A DNA stretch of 64,000 nt, from positions 1-64,000 of the forward strand of contig JAFSNR010000061.1 in the NCBI GenBank assembly GCA_017443345.1. Direction: 5' to 3'. How positions within the stretch are numbered: the stretch's first letter is position 1; each line of letters opens with the position of its first letter. The translations under genes were made by a program, and so were the position numbers. This stretch comes from Prevotella sp. Its GTDB lineage: Bacteria > Bacteroidota > Bacteroidia > Bacteroidales > Bacteroidaceae. Shown piece by piece: positions 16,129-25,979 of this stretch. Under the pieces are notes generated by a model. It made no database searches, was not told the DNA's origin, and was given only the letters and a program-made list of their open reading frames with translations.

Positions 16129-16550
16129 TCCTCAGATGCAGTTTCAGCCAGACAACGGTTCAGACTTGGGAATACGAATGGTAAACAAAGCAGCAGCATA
16201 ATGGCCAGATAGCCAAAAGTCGTATTCATATATATATAATATAATAAGGTGTCAGCCAGCATCGGCACTTCAAGTGTCAGCAGACGAATGGTTCCCCATT
16301 TCATCATAGCTGGTTCCTGGCGGCTGACCAGATCATTGTGTACTGCCTTGAACTTAAAAAGTCTCAATCCCAGAAAGGCTGCTCCCAATGACACTAGTTC
16401 CATCAGGGCTGTGAGTATAAACTCCGATTGTTTCTCTTCAGCCATGATACCTGATTCTAAGATATTCGTTTCATAGAGCACGATCACTATCAGCGTCAAG
16501 GCCGCCAACAGCATATAAATCAAAGTCAGACTTTTACTAATTCTTTTCAT
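16125..16550 (-). CDS. Small integral membrane protein, unknown function
   Basis: 141 residues with four likely transmembrane segments (ISKSLTLIYMLLAALTLIVI; FILTALMELVSLGAAFLGL; the segment around MLADTLLYYIYM; GYLAIMLLLCLPFVFP). I do not recognise a named family; similar four-helix proteins next to glycosyltransferases and recR occur in Prevotella relatives. It overlaps the GT2 gene by 4 nt and lies 14 nt after recR. Confidence 0.7.
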   Translation of the reverse strand: MKRISKSLTLIYMLLAALTLIVIVLYETNILESGIMAEEKQSEFILTALMELVSLGAAFLGLRLFKFKAVHNDLVSRQEPAMMKWGTIRLLTLEVPMLADTLLYYIYMNTTFGYLAIMLLLCLPFVFPSLNRCLAETASEE

Positions 16551-16564
16551 CTTATACCTTGTTT

Positions 16565-17182
16565 TTATTTGTCTTCAAATACGGTTCGATTCGTTATCGA
16601 TCGACCTAATGTCACCTCGTCCGTATATTCCAGTTCATTGCCTACTGCCACACCTCGGGCTATCACACTCACCTTTACGTTATAGGCGGCCAACTTCCTG
16701 TAAATATAGAAATTGGTTGTATCGCCTTCCATAGTGGGACTCAAGGCGAGAATAACCTCCTGAACTCCACCATCTGCTACACGGTGGATGAGCGAGTCGA
16801 TCTCAATATCACCAGGTCCCATTCCATCCATCGGAGAAATGATACCTCCCAAGACGTGGTAGAGCCCATGAAACTGTTGAGTGTTCTCGATGGCCATCAC
16901 GTCCTGGATATTCTCTACTACACAGACGGTCGACTTGTCCCGGCGCTCGTCAGAGCAGATGGGGCAGATTTCGGTGTCGCTGATGTTATGACAGATGTGG
17001 CAGTATCTCACTTCCTGTTTCAACTGACCTATGGCCTTTGCGAACTGCTCCACATCCTGATCGTCCTGGCGCAGCATCCACAGCACTAATCTGAGTGCTG
17101 TCTTCCTGCCGATACCAGGCAATTTGGCAAATTCAGACACAGCCCGTTCCAGTAATTCAGATGGATATTGCTGTTGTATCAT
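16565..17182 (-). CDS. recR: Recombination mediator protein RecR
   Basis: 205 residues, normal length. Helix-hairpin-helix region [19 protein letters not shown], Cys4 zinc finger ([18 protein letters not shown]) and Toprim domain ([30 protein letters not shown]). With RecF/RecO it loads RecA on SSB-coated gaps. It lies between the ABC-F gene and a membrane-protein gene in one run. Confidence 0.96.
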   Translation of the reverse strand: MIQQQYPSELLERAVSEFAKLPGIGRKTALRLVLWMLRQDDQDVEQFAKAIGQLKQEVRYCHICHNISDTEICPICSDERRDKSTVCVVENIQDVMAIENTQQFHGLYHVLGGIISPMDGMGPGDIEIDSLIHRVADGGVQEVILALSPTMEGDTTNFYIYRKLAAYNVKVSVIARGVAVGNELEYTDEVTLGRSITNRTVFEDK

Positions 17183-17192
17183 ATATTAATCT

Positions 17193-18983
17193 TCAATTTT
17201 CAATTTCCGACAATTCCAACCAACGCATGGACTTCTCATCGAGCTCATCCTTCAATAGCGGAAGTCGTTTACTCTTTTCCGTCAATTCCTCCACAGAGAG
17301 TGTCCCACTACAAAGGGCTTCCTCTATGGATTGTTGTTCAGATTCAAGCTTCTCGATGTCTTTCTCCAATTGCTCAAACTCACGTTTCTCCTTATAGGTC
17401 ATCTTACGTTTCCCTATAGGTTGGGCTTCACGGTTCTGCCTGCTTCCCTTGGCTGGTGTAGCATCTTTCGTCTGAGAAGATTCCCTTGGTTGTAACGATT
17501 GCCATTCACGATATTGCGTATAGTTACCTGGGAAATCCTTAATCTCCCCATCGCCCTTGAACACCAACAGATGATCAACCACCTTGTCCATAAAGTAACG
17601 GTCATGGCTCACCACAATCACACAACCTGGGAAATCCTGAAGATACTCTTCTAGTATTTGGAGTGTCACAATGTCGAGATCGTTCGTAGGCTCGTCGAGT
17701 ACCAGAAAATTGGGATTCTTCATCAGAACCGTACAAAGGTATAGCTTCCGACGCTCACCACCACTGAGCTTATACACGTAGTTGTGCTGCTGCTCGGGCG
17801 TGAAGAGGAAATACTGCAGAAACTGTGTAGCTGAGAAGTGTTTGCCACCTCCCAAGTCGATATAATCCGCAATATCTTTTACTACATCGATGACCTTCTG
17901 TTGCTCGTCAAACTGTAACCCTTCTTGAGAAAAATAGCCAAAGCGTACGGTATCACCGATGTCGAAACGTCCGTTGTCGAGTGGCACCATACCGAGGAGC
18001 ATCTTGATAAAGGTACTTTTGCCTGTACCGTTATTACCCACGATACCCATCTTCTCGAATCGTGAGAAGTTATAGTAGAAGTCTTTCAGGATCACCTTAT
18101 CGTCGAAGGCCTTCGACACATATTGACACTCAAAGATCTTCGAGCCGATATAGACGTTACGCGACTTCAGCCTGATCTGTCTTTCTTCGATGCGCTGCTT
18201 GGCCACTTTCTCCAATTCGTAGAAGGCCTCCTCACGATAACGGGCTTTATGTCCACGTGCCTGAGGCATGCGTCGCATCCATTCCAGTTCAGTACGATAA
18301 AGATTATTGGCTCTCGCTATCTCAGCCTTACGGTTGTCGATGCGTTCTTGTCGCTTCTCAAGATAGTAGCTATAGTTACCACGATAAGTGTAGATCGTAT
18401 GGTCATCGAGCTCCAAAATCAAATTACACACGCGATCCAGAAAGAATCTGTCGTGTGTTACCATCAGCAGGGTTTTGTTACCCCGACTCAAGAAGCCCTC
18501 TAACCATTCAATCATTTCCAGATCCAGGTGGTTCGTGGGCTCGTCGAGTATCAATAGGTCGGGATCGGTAATCAGCACATTTGCCAGTGCCACACGTTTT
18601 TGTTGACCACCACTCAACTGTCCCATCGGCTGTTGCAAGTCGCGAATATGCAGTTGTGTCAGAATCTGTTTGGCCTTGAGCACCTTCTCCGGATCGCCTT
18701 CATGATTGAAACAAGCATCGAGCACACTTTCCAAAGGATCAAATACTGGCGACTGTTCCAGCATCCCCACACGAAGATCACGACGGAAGATAATCTCACC
18801 AGAGTCGTAGCCCTCCTTTCCTGAGAGTATAGACAACAAAGTCGACTTACCCGTGCCATTCTTTGCAATCAGTCCTACACGCTGTCCTTCTGCAACGGAG
18901 AAACTGATATCTTCGAACAGCACCAATGAGCCAAAAGACTTCGTCAGCTGTTGTACATCTAAATATGGAGTATCTTTCGCCAC
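17193..18983 (-). CDS. ABC-F family ATPase (Uup-like)
   Basis: 596 residues with two ABC domains and no membrane part: Walker A GLIAKNGTGKST and GIVGNNGTGKST, signatures LSGGQQKRVALA and LSGGERRKLYLC, Walker B LLILDEPTNHLD and FLVLDEPTNDLD, joined by the basic inter-domain linker (NLYRTELEWMRRMPQARGHK). A C-terminal Lys/Glu/Gln-rich coiled coil (from about residue 520) is the Uup-type DNA/ribosome-binding tail. ABC-F proteins act on ribosomes. The stop is 10 nt from the recR start; the start abuts the engB stop codon. Confidence 0.93.
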   Translation of the reverse strand: MAKDTPYLDVQQLTKSFGSLVLFEDISFSVAEGQRVGLIAKNGTGKSTLLSILSGKEGYDSGEIIFRRDLRVGMLEQSPVFDPLESVLDACFNHEGDPEKVLKAKQILTQLHIRDLQQPMGQLSGGQQKRVALANVLITDPDLLILDEPTNHLDLEMIEWLEGFLSRGNKTLLMVTHDRFFLDRVCNLILELDDHTIYTYRGNYSYYLEKRQERIDNRKAEIARANNLYRTELEWMRRMPQARGHKARYREEAFYELEKVAKQRIEERQIRLKSRNVYIGSKIFECQYVSKAFDDKVILKDFYYNFSRFEKMGIVGNNGTGKSTFIKMLLGMVPLDNGRFDIGDTVRFGYFSQEGLQFDEQQKVIDVVKDIADYIDLGGGKHFSATQFLQYFLFTPEQQHNYVYKLSGGERRKLYLCTVLMKNPNFLVLDEPTNDLDIVTLQILEEYLQDFPGCVIVVSHDRYFMDKVVDHLLVFKGDGEIKDFPGNYTQYREWQSLQPRESSQTKDATPAKGSRQNREAQPIGKRKMTYKEKREFEQLEKDIEKLESEQQSIEEALCSGTLSVEELTEKSKRLPLLKDELDEKSMRWLELSEIEN

Positions 18984-19582
18984 TATTTCAATGATTGATT
19001 GATTTCTTCAATGTAATCAAGCACTTCCTCGCGCCCTGTCTTCTTATCTGACGACGTAATGAAGATTGGCGGAAGTTCCTCCCACGTTTCACTAAGTACC
19101 TTCTTATAAGCTTCTACGTTCTGATTCACCTTGGTAGCTGATAGCTTATCGGCCTTGGTGAAGACAATGGCAAAGGGCACACTGCTATCACCTAACCACT
19201 GGATGAATTCTTGATCGATCTTCTGTGGCTCCAACCTGACGTCGATGAGTAGGAACACATTCACTAACTGTTCACGTTGCAGGATATAGCCACTGACCAT
19301 CTGCTCTAGTTTCTGTAGTTCCTTTTTGGATCGCTTGGCAAATCCGTAACCAGGAAGGTCTACCAGATACCATTCGTCATTGATGATGAAATGGTTGATC
19401 AGCAGAGTCTTACCTGGTGTGGCAGATGTTTTCGCCAGACCTTTTCGATTTGTCAGCATATTGATCAGACTCGACTTTCCTACATTAGACCTTCCGATGA
19501 AGGCATATTCTGGCTTATTGTCCTTTGGACACATCGACACCATTGGAGCGCTCAAGGTGAATTCAGCTTTCTTAATTTCCAT
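18983..19582 (-). CDS. engB: Ribosome biogenesis GTPase YihA/YsxC (EngB)
   Basis: 199 residues. G1 [14 protein letters not shown], switch region [13 protein letters not shown]3 [13 protein letters not shown]4 FTKADKLS and G5-like ITSSDKKTG identify the EngB branch of TRAFAC GTPases, needed for large-subunit assembly. A TACCTTTG box (complement of 19604-19611) lies about 20 nt upstream, making this the probable first gene of the minus-strand run down to 14780. It is divergent from rho. Confidence 0.95.
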   Translation of the reverse strand: MEIKKAEFTLSAPMVSMCPKDNKPEYAFIGRSNVGKSSLINMLTNRKGLAKTSATPGKTLLINHFIINDEWYLVDLPGYGFAKRSKKELQKLEQMVSGYILQREQLVNVFLLIDVRLEPQKIDQEFIQWLGDSSVPFAIVFTKADKLSATKVNQNVEAYKKVLSETWEELPPIFITSSDKKTGREEVLDYIEEINQSLK

Positions 19583-19630
19583 TTACTTTTCAAATTTTCG
19601 CTGCAAAGGTACGATTTTTTTTTGATTTTA

Positions 19631-19662
19631 TTTGGAAGTTTCCAAAATTATGCTTACCTTTG
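19631..19662 (+). promoter_or_regulatory. Promoter of rho
   Basis: TTTG at 19631-19634, 20-nt spacer, TACCTTTG at 19655-19662; the start codon is about 80 nt further on. Confidence 0.72.
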
Positions 19663-19747
19663 CATCGTTTTTCAAAACAATGCTTCCGTTCGAGAAGCAT
19701 TTCCAATCTTATTTTTGAGTTCAAATCAGAAATCATACTTGTATTAT

Positions 19748-21616
19748 ATGTATACAAAAGAAGAATTAGAATCTATGGATATACCCCAGCTCGTGGGTAT
19801 AGCAGATCAGTTGGGTATTAAGGTTAATCCTAACGATCAGATGGAAGACGTCGTTTATGCAATTCTCGACAAGGCCGCCGAGAACAGTGCTGTCGACGAT
19901 AGTCCGAAGAAAAAGAGAACACGTATCGCCAAGAAAGATACCAGCAAAGTCTACACTGTCAAAGGCGAAGATGGCGAGAATCTCGATAGTAAGAACAATC
20001 GGAAGAAGAAGGTTGAGACGCCCTCACTCTTCAGCGACGTTCCCGTTTCAAGCCCTGAAGCTGAGGAACCTGCGCCCAAGAAGCGTGGTCGCAAGAGCAA
20101 GGCTGAAAAGGAGGCTGAGGAAGCAGCTGCCGCAGCAGCTCAGGCAGTAGCCGAGGGAAATAACAGCGACCTCTCGGATATCATCCCCGAGGCTGCCAAC
20201 TTCGACAATGTTCCTGATGAAGATGCTGCCAATGCGATTGAACAGTTGCGTGAAAAAATGTCTTTACGCAAGGAACAAGCACCATCGGTGCCAGTCGACA
20301 CAGACGAGGTCGACGAGAATGGTGTCTGGATGGGTGATCCTGACGATGGTACTGATTTCATCACCATCCTTGATATTCCCATCGAGGACCAGGCCGCCAG
20401 TCCCACGCTCGACATCTTCGATCGTCCGATGGTTCAGCAGGCACCTGCAGGAGAGCCAGCAGCACCCCGTCAGTCAAACATGCCGAAGTACGATTTCGAG
20501 GATCTGATTGAAGGTAACGGTGTTCTCGAATGCCTTACCGACGGCTACGGATTCCTTCGCAGTTCCGACTATAATTACCTCTCCTCGCCCGATGACATCT
20601 ACGTATCTCCACAGCAGATCAAGAAATATGGTCTGAAGACTGGCGATGTGGTCGACTGCTGTGTACGTCCGCCTCATGAGAATGAGAAATATTTCGCACT
20701 TACCACTGTTAAGATGATCAATGGCCGTCAGCCATCTGAAGTGCGCGATCGTGTGGCTTTCGAGCATCTGACGCCTTTGTTCCCAGAGGAAAAATTCACC
20801 CTCTGTGGCGATAAGGCGACAACGAATCCCAGTGTCCGTATCGTCGACCTCTTCTCTCCGATTGGTAAGGGTCAGCGCGCACTGATTGTGGCTCAGCCAA
20901 AGACAGGTAAGACCGTCCTCATGAAGGACATTGCCAATGCTATTGCAGCCAACCACCCAGAGGCCTATATCATGATGTTGCTCATTGATGAGCGTCCTGA
21001 GGAGGTAACGGATATGGCCCGTACCGTAGATGCAGAGGTGATTGCCTCTACATTCGACGAACCAGCCGAGCGTCACGTCAAGATTGCAGGTATCGTCCTT
21101 GAGAAGGCTAAGCGTATGGTTGAATGCGGCCACGATGTGGTTATCTTCCTCGACTCCATCACGCGTCTTGCACGTGCTTATAACACGGTGGCTCCTGCCT
21201 CAGGTAAGGTCCTCACTGGTGGTGTCGACGCCAATGCACTTCAGAAGCCGAAGCGTTTCTTTGGAGCAGCCCGTAATATTGAGGGAGGTGGTTCGCTCAC
21301 CATCATCGCTACAGCTTTGGTTGATACTGGTTCTAAGATGGATGAGGTCATCTTTGAGGAGTTCAAGGGAACAGGTAACTCTGAGATCCAGCTCAATCGC
21401 TCGCTGTCCAACAAGCGTATCTTCCCCGCTATCGACCTGGTACTTTCTTCTACACGTCGCGACGATCTGCTGCATGACGAGACAACGCTTAACCGCATGT
21501 GGATCATCCGCAAGTTCATTGCTGAGATGAATCCTATCGAGGCCATGAACACGATCCGCGACCGTCTGGTTACCACCCGCTCGAACGAGGAATTCCTCAT
21601 GTCGATGAATGGATAA
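19748..21616 (+). CDS. rho: Transcription termination factor Rho with long N-terminal insert
   Basis: 622 residues from the ATG at 19748 ([20 protein letters not shown]); the frame is open further upstream but that would cross the promoter. The Rho_N SAP-like domain occupies residues 1-45, followed by about 200 residues of Lys/Glu/Ala/Pro-rich disordered sequence (e.g. [18 protein letters not shown]), then the RNA-binding cold-shock domain (from ~245; [15 protein letters not shown]), the ATPase P-loop QPKTGKT near 385, RLARAYN and the C-terminal [10 protein letters not shown]. Hexameric RNA-dependent helicase ending transcription. The large insert is typical of Bacteroidota Rho and may alter RNA specificity or drive condensate formation. 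A hairpin terminator follows. Confidence 0.95.
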   Translation: MYTKEELESMDIPQLVGIADQLGIKVNPNDQMEDVVYAILDKAAENSAVDDSPKKKRTRIAKKDTSKVYTVKGEDGENLDSKNNRKKKVETPSLFSDVPVSSPEAEEPAPKKRGRKSKAEKEAEEAAAAAAQAVAEGNNSDLSDIIPEAANFDNVPDEDAANAIEQLREKMSLRKEQAPSVPVDTDEVDENGVWMGDPDDGTDFITILDIPIEDQAASPTLDIFDRPMVQQAPAGEPAAPRQSNMPKYDFEDLIEGNGVLECLTDGYGFLRSSDYNYLSSPDDIYVSPQQIKKYGLKTGDVVDCCVRPPHENEKYFALTTVKMINGRQPSEVRDRVAFEHLTPLFPEEKFTLCGDKATTNPSVRIVDLFSPIGKGQRALIVAQPKTGKTVLMKDIANAIAANHPEAYIMMLLIDERPEEVTDMARTVDAEVIASTFDEPAERHVKIAGIVLEKAKRMVECGHDVVIFLDSITRLARAYNTVAPASGKVLTGGVDANALQKPKRFFGAARNIEGGGSLTIIATALVDTGSKMDEVIFEEFKGTGNSEIQLNRSLSNKRIFPAIDLVLSSTRRDDLLHDETTLNRMWIIRKFIAEMNPIEAMNTIRDRLVTTRSNEEFLMSMNG

Positions 21617-21636
21617 ACAATTTACCACTCGACATA

Positions 21637-21672
21637 AAAAAAGGCACCTGGATGATTTCAGGTGCCTTTATT
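21637..21672. terminator. Bidirectional terminator between rho and rnfA
   Basis: 11-bp stem AAAGGCACCTG (21640-21650) with CAGGTGCCTTT (21659-21669), A-run before and T-run after. Confidence 0.85.
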
Positions 21673-21693
21673 TATATACAAGGTAGATTTTTC

Positions 21694-22293
21694 TTAAAGT
21701 CCGAAGAGGACCTTCAAACCTCCGTCGACTCCAGAGAATCCCATAAAGGCGAGGCTCAGCAGTCCGGCTGAGAGCATCACGATGGCCATACCCTGCATGC
21801 CCTTAGGAATCTTAACCAGCTCGAGCTGCTCACGCATACCGGCAAAAACCGTCAGAGCCACTCCAAAGCCAATGGCTGTAGAGAAGGCATAGACCACGCT
21901 CTGAAGAAGGTTGTAATCCTTCTGGATACAGAGGATAGCAACACCGAGCACAGCACAGTTGGTGGTGATCAGAGGCAGGAAGATGCCGAGAGCCTGATAC
22001 AGCGCGGGTGACACCTTCTTGAGCACAATCTCAACCATCTGCACCAGTGATGCGATGACGAGGATGAAAGCTATCGTCTGCAGATACTGCAGGCCGAAGG
22101 CATCGAGCACATATTTCTGAACCAGCCAGGTAACGATGGTGGCGAGAGTAAGCACGAAGGCTACCGCTGCCGACATACCCAGCGAGGTGTCAATCTTCTT
22201 TGATACGCCAAGGAACGGACAGATGCCGAGGAACTGTGACAACACGATGTTGTTCACGAAAATGGCGCTAATGAAAATCAAAATATATTCCAT
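21694..22293 (-). CDS. rnfA: Electron transport complex subunit RnfA
   Basis: 199 residues, six hydrophobic segments, starting MEYILIFISAIFVNNIVLSQ with the conserved FLGICPFLGVSKK and IFLPLITTNCAVLG. It is one of the two membrane subunits of the Rnf ferredoxin:NAD+ oxidoreductase, which couples electron flow to Na+ or H+ pumping. Last gene of the operon; separated from rnfE by a hairpin-bearing spacer. Confidence 0.95.
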   Translation of the reverse strand: MEYILIFISAIFVNNIVLSQFLGICPFLGVSKKIDTSLGMSAAVAFVLTLATIVTWLVQKYVLDAFGLQYLQTIAFILVIASLVQMVEIVLKKVSPALYQALGIFLPLITTNCAVLGVAILCIQKDYNLLQSVVYAFSTAIGFGVALTVFAGMREQLELVKIPKGMQGMAIVMLSAGLLSLAFMGFSGVDGGLKVLFGL

Positions 22294-22315
22294 AATCTAC
22301 ATATTTTGGAGATTT

Positions 22316-22341
22316 CTTAGGAAATCCTAGGCATTCCTAAG
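22316..22341. repeat. Hairpin between rnfE and rnfA
   Basis: CTTAGGAA (22316-22323) pairs with TTCCTAAG (22334-22341), and the loop holds the palindrome CCTAGG. It overlaps the rnfE stop codon. It could be a partial terminator, processing site or a small repeat unit. Confidence 0.6.
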
Positions 22342-22911
22342 TTTATTAACTATTGCAATCAGGAAGCCGAGGGTGATGAAAGCACCTGGAGGCAGCACGA
22401 AGAGCAGGATATTGTAAGTCTCGGGCAGGAGGGTCGTACCGAAGATGCTGCCATTGCCGAGAAGCTCACGGCAGATGCCCAGCAGAGTAAGACCCAGAGT
22501 GAATCCGAGGCCGATACCTATACCGTCGAAGAGAGAAGCCACGGGCGAGTTCTTGGCAGCGAAAGCCTCCGCACGTCCGAGGATGATACAGTTAACAACA
22601 ATCAGAGGGATAAACAATCCCAGCGAAGCATCGATGTCGGGCAGATAAGCCTTGATGACCATCTGAAGGATTGTCACGAAGGCAGCGATAACCACGATAA
22701 ACACAGGGATGCGCACCTTGTCGGGAGTTACCGACTTAAGGCATGATATAACGACATTGGTGCAGATAAGCACAGCCATAGTGGCAAGACCCATCGACAT
22801 ACCGTTCATGGCTGAGGTGGTAGTGGCCAGCGTAGGACACATACCGAGCATCAAGACAAACGTAGGGTTCTCCTTGATGATGCCGTTCTTGATGATACTT
22901 ATATAATTCAT
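22327..22911 (-). CDS. rnfE: Electron transport complex subunit RnfE
   Basis: 194 residues, six hydrophobic segments, MNYISIIKNGIIKENPTFVL, LGMCPTLATTTSAMNG and FIPLIVVNCIILGRAEAFA are diagnostic of RnfE/NqrD. It pairs with RnfA in the membrane. The ATG is preceded at 3 nt by a four-copy 7-base array (22914-22941). Confidence 0.95.
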   Translation of the reverse strand: MNYISIIKNGIIKENPTFVLMLGMCPTLATTTSAMNGMSMGLATMAVLICTNVVISCLKSVTPDKVRIPVFIVVIAAFVTILQMVIKAYLPDIDASLGLFIPLIVVNCIILGRAEAFAAKNSPVASLFDGIGIGLGFTLGLTLLGICRELLGNGSIFGTTLLPETYNILLFVLPPGAFITLGFLIAIVNKLRNA

Positions 22912-22913
22912 TG

Positions 22914-22941
22914 AACTTTGAGCTTTGAACTTTAAACTTTA
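22914..22941. repeat. 7-base tandem array before rnfE
   Basis: Four units: AACTTTG, AGCTTTG, AACTTTA, AACTTTA. It fills the rnfG-rnfE gap and ends 3 nt from the rnfE start codon. Confidence 0.85.
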
Positions 22942-22944
22942 TGA

Positions 22945-23571
22945 TTACTTATGCTGCTCAGTGGCACCTGTGGCTGCATCGGCAGCTGGGGTGGCCTTGT
23001 AGGCATTATAAGCATTGTTCACTGCGAGAAGGAAAGCACGGCTGGTGATGGTAGAAGCCGTGATAGCATCAACCTTTCCACCGTCCTTGGATACTGTCAG
23101 AGGCTCCTTCGGGTCCTTGCCGATGATATCGCCCTTCTCACCCTTCTGGAACCATTTGTCGGCCTTTGCACCGAGTCCTGGCGTCTCAGCTTGTTCGAGC
23201 AGGGTGTATCCGAGAATCTTTCCCTCAGTATCGAAACCCACGAGAACCTTCAGGTCGCCACCGAAACCACCTGTGGTGCTCTCGACAGCTGCTCCGAGAT
23301 CCTTACCCTGAGCGTCCTGAGTCTGATATATAATATATGTAAGCTCCTTGCCCTTGGCATCGTTCTGGCGAACAGTATCGGTCTTGGCCACCTTAAGGCC
23401 ATCGACACACATCACCGACTGGATACCATCAGCCAGAGCCTTTGCCTTCTGGTCGTTGATAGGACCTTCAGTAAGATGGTTCACATAAGCAAGGATACCA
23501 CCCATGATGACTGCTACTCCTGTGAGCACCAGCACCATATTCGTCAATGTAGATTCGAGTTTCTTTGCCAT
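22945..23571 (-). CDS. rnfG: Electron transport complex subunit RnfG (flavoprotein)
   Basis: 208 residues: one N-terminal membrane helix (NMVLVLTGVAVIMGGILAYV), a periplasmic FMN-binding domain with LEQAETPGLGAKAD and the flavinylation segment DAITASTITSRAF, where a Thr carries covalent FMN. It relays electrons within the Rnf complex. The C-terminus is Ala/Thr-rich. Position between rnfD and rnfE is the standard order. Confidence 0.94.
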   Translation of the reverse strand: MAKKLESTLTNMVLVLTGVAVIMGGILAYVNHLTEGPINDQKAKALADGIQSVMCVDGLKVAKTDTVRQNDAKGKELTYIIYQTQDAQGKDLGAAVESTTGGFGGDLKVLVGFDTEGKILGYTLLEQAETPGLGAKADKWFQKGEKGDIIGKDPKEPLTVSKDGGKVDAITASTITSRAFLLAVNNAYNAYKATPAADAATGATEQHK

Positions 23572-23576
23572 GATGA

Positions 23577-24575
23577 TTACGATTTTGCAGGCACCTCACC
23601 GAAGCGCTTGGGTTTAACATAATTATTAATAAGAGGTGTAAACGCATTCATGATAAGGATAGCGAACGACATACCCTCTGGATAAGCACCCCAGTTACGA
23701 ATCACTACTGTGAGGAATCCGATGGCGACACCATAGATAATCTGACCCTTGGCTGTCATCGGAGAGGTGACATAGTCGGTAGCCATGAAGATGGCACCAA
23801 GCATCAGACCTCCGGAGAGTAATACAGAGATAGGATCAGCGTATGCTGGATTAGCCAGATGCAGCAGACCTGCGAACACAAATACTGTGCCCAGAATAGA
23901 TACTGGGATATGCCAGGTGATGATCTTCTTCCACAGCATATAGAACAGTCCGATGATAAGTGCGATGGCACAGATCTCACCCATCGCTCCGGCTCCGTCG
24001 GGATGGTTACCGATGAAGAGGTCGAGGGATGAAGGCAACTGCTCGAGCACAGAGGCATCGCCACTCTTGATGGCCCACTTCATTATAGAAAGAGGTGTGG
24101 CACCTGTCTCGGCATCGAGGTAACGACCCCACTGCCCTACCTTTGGCCATGTGGTCATCTGAGCAGGGAAGGCCACAAGCAGGGCTGCACGACCTACCAA
24201 TGCAGGGTTGAAGAGATTATTTCCCAGACCTCCAAAGGTCATCTTGGCAACACCGATGGCGAAGAGGGCACCGATGATGATGATCCAGATGGGGAGGTTG
24301 GATGGAAGGTTGAAAGCCAGGAGAAGTCCCGTGAGAATGGCAGAGCCGTCGAGAACGGTGTTACGCTCCTGCTTCAGAATATACTTGCTGATAGCCCACT
24401 CGAAGAAGACGCAGGCTGCCACACTCGTTGCCGTTACGACAACAGAACCCAGTCCGAAGAAATAGAACGACACGAGCAGTGCTGGCATCAGGGCGATGAT
24501 AACACCGTACATGTTGCGCTCTACGCTGTCGGTTCCGTGGGCATGTGGCGATAATGATACAATTAACTTTCCCAT
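23577..24575 (-). CDS. rnfD: Electron transport complex subunit RnfD
   Basis: 332 residues, multiple membrane helices. The motif TGATPLSIMKWA holds the Thr that carries covalent FMN; FGGLGNNLFNPALVGRAALL and TDYVTSPMTAKGQ are family landmarks. Start MGKLIVSLSPHAHG lies just 5' of a period-8 array (24581-24618). Confidence 0.94.
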   Translation of the reverse strand: MGKLIVSLSPHAHGTDSVERNMYGVIIALMPALLVSFYFFGLGSVVVTATSVAACVFFEWAISKYILKQERNTVLDGSAILTGLLLAFNLPSNLPIWIIIIGALFAIGVAKMTFGGLGNNLFNPALVGRAALLVAFPAQMTTWPKVGQWGRYLDAETGATPLSIMKWAIKSGDASVLEQLPSSLDLFIGNHPDGAGAMGEICAIALIIGLFYMLWKKIITWHIPVSILGTVFVFAGLLHLANPAYADPISVLLSGGLMLGAIFMATDYVTSPMTAKGQIIYGVAIGFLTVVIRNWGAYPEGMSFAILIMNAFTPLINNYVKPKRFGEVPAKS

Positions 24576-24580
24576 TGTAT

Positions 24581-24618
24581 TATTTCACAATTTGACTATT
24601 TCACAATTTGACTATTTC
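24581..24618. repeat. Period-8/16 tandem array between rnfC and rnfD
   Basis: The 16-base unit TATTTCACAATTTGAC occurs twice plus TATTTC; read as 8-mers it alternates TTGACTAT and TTCACAAT. It runs from 6 nt 5' of the rnfD ATG into the rnfC stop codon. Confidence 0.85.
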
Positions 24619-25979
24619 TTTGCAGCTCGACTGCGGATGATTCCCATGATCGTGCTCTTACCCTGACGGATATTGTCGAGCAGAGGACGATGGGCAGGAC
24701 AGGTGAACTGACACGAGCCACACTCGATACAGCTGACGATATCCTCACTCTCGGCACGCTCCCAGTTCTTGACCTCAGAGATCTTGGCAAGGAGATAAGG
24801 CTCGAGACCCATAGGACAAGCACTGACGCACTTGGCACAACGGATACAAGGCTGTGGCTCCTTACGACGGGCTTCATCGTCGGAGATAATAGTTACAGAG
24901 TTGGTTCCCTTACAGATGGGCACCTCAGTAGATGTGAGGGCCTTACCCATCATAGGACCACCTGCCAACAGTTTGTTGTCGCCCTCGGGCATACCGCCAC
25001 AGGCATCGATAAGATCCTGCATAGGTGTTCCCATACGAACGAGGAAGTTGCCTGGATTAGCAAGACGCTTACCTGTTACGGTGGTGTAACGCTCAAAGAG
25101 AGGCTTGCGCTTCATCACTGCCTCATAGACAGCAAAGGCAGTACCGACGTTCTGAACGATGGCACCCACATTCACCGGGATGGCAGGAGGAGCAGGCACC
25201 TGACGACGGATAACAGCATCGACGAGCTGTTTCTCACCGCCCTGAGGATAACGCTGCTGCAAAGGAACTACCTCTACGTTGAACTTTGAACCTCCGAACT
25301 TCTCAGCACATTTCTTTGTGAGCAGTTCGATGGCAGCGGGTTTGTTGGTCTCGATACCGATATAACCCGTGGTGACCTTAGCGCCTATCATCAGGAGCTC
25401 AAGACCAATGAGAATCTCATCGGCATGCTCCATCATCAGACGGAAGTCGGCAGTGATATATGGCTCGCACTCTACGGCATTGATAATCACACACTCTGCC
25501 TTTGCCGTTGGCGGAGGAGTGAGTTTTATGAAGGTGGGGAAACAAGCACCACCCATACCTACTACACCAGCGTCCTTGATACGGCTGACAATCTCCTCGG
25601 GAGTGAGCTCTGGGTGAGCCTCTACCGTCTCGAGCTTATCTGAACGGTCGATACTCTCTTCCCACTCATCACCCTCTACATTAATAATAATGACTGGCTT
25701 ACGATAGCCTGTGGCATCGATAGCGGTATCAATCTTAAAGACTGTTCCGCTGACAGATGAGAAGATGGGCGCAGAAACGAATCCGCCGGCCTCGGCAATC
25801 ATAGTACCTACTTTCACCTTGTCGCCTTTGGCTACCACAGGTTTTGCGGGAGCACCGATATGCTGACTCAGTGGGAAAATCGCCTGCTTAGGCAGTGCTG
25901 CCACCTGAGTTACAGCCTCGTGAGTGAGTTTATTCTCTTCTGGGTGGATTCCACCTATTCTAAATGTTCTTGCATTCAT
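24612..25979 (-). CDS. rnfC: Electron transport complex subunit RnfC
   Basis: 455 residues. N-terminal HPEENKLT, NADH/FMN-binding Rossmann region (GDKVKVGTMIAEAGGFVSAP, VGMGGACFPTFIKL, INAVECEPYITAD), a SLBB domain, then two [4Fe-4S] motifs CIRCAKCVSACP and CIECGSCQFTCP near the C-terminus. It is the peripheral NAD(H) site of the complex. It overlaps rnfB by 4 nt. Confidence 0.95.
   Translation of the reverse strand: MNARTFRIGGIHPEENKLTHEAVTQVAALPKQAIFPLSQHIGAPAKPVVAKGDKVKVGTMIAEAGGFVSAPIFSSVSGTVFKIDTAIDATGYRKPVIIINVEGDEWEESIDRSDKLETVEAHPELTPEEIVSRIKDAGVVGMGGACFPTFIKLTPPPTAKAECVIINAVECEPYITADFRLMMEHADEILIGLELLMIGAKVTTGYIGIETNKPAAIELLTKKCAEKFGGSKFNVEVVPLQQRYPQGGEKQLVDAVIRRQVPAPPAIPVNVGAIVQNVGTAFAVYEAVMKRKPLFERYTTVTGKRLANPGNFLVRMGTPMQDLIDACGGMPEGDNKLLAGGPMMGKALTSTEVPICKGTNSVTIISDDEARRKEPQPCIRCAKCVSACPMGLEPYLLAKISEVKNWERAESEDIVSCIECGSCQFTCPAHRPLLDNIRQGKSTIMGIIRSRAAKK

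Noticed and set aside
19391-19747. N-terminal extension of rho
   Set aside because: It would cross the engB gene and the rho promoter (19631-19662); the product begins well at [15 protein letters not shown].
24690-25289. 199-codon plus-strand frame in rnfC
   Set aside because: Antisense of a conserved gene; no start context or promoter.
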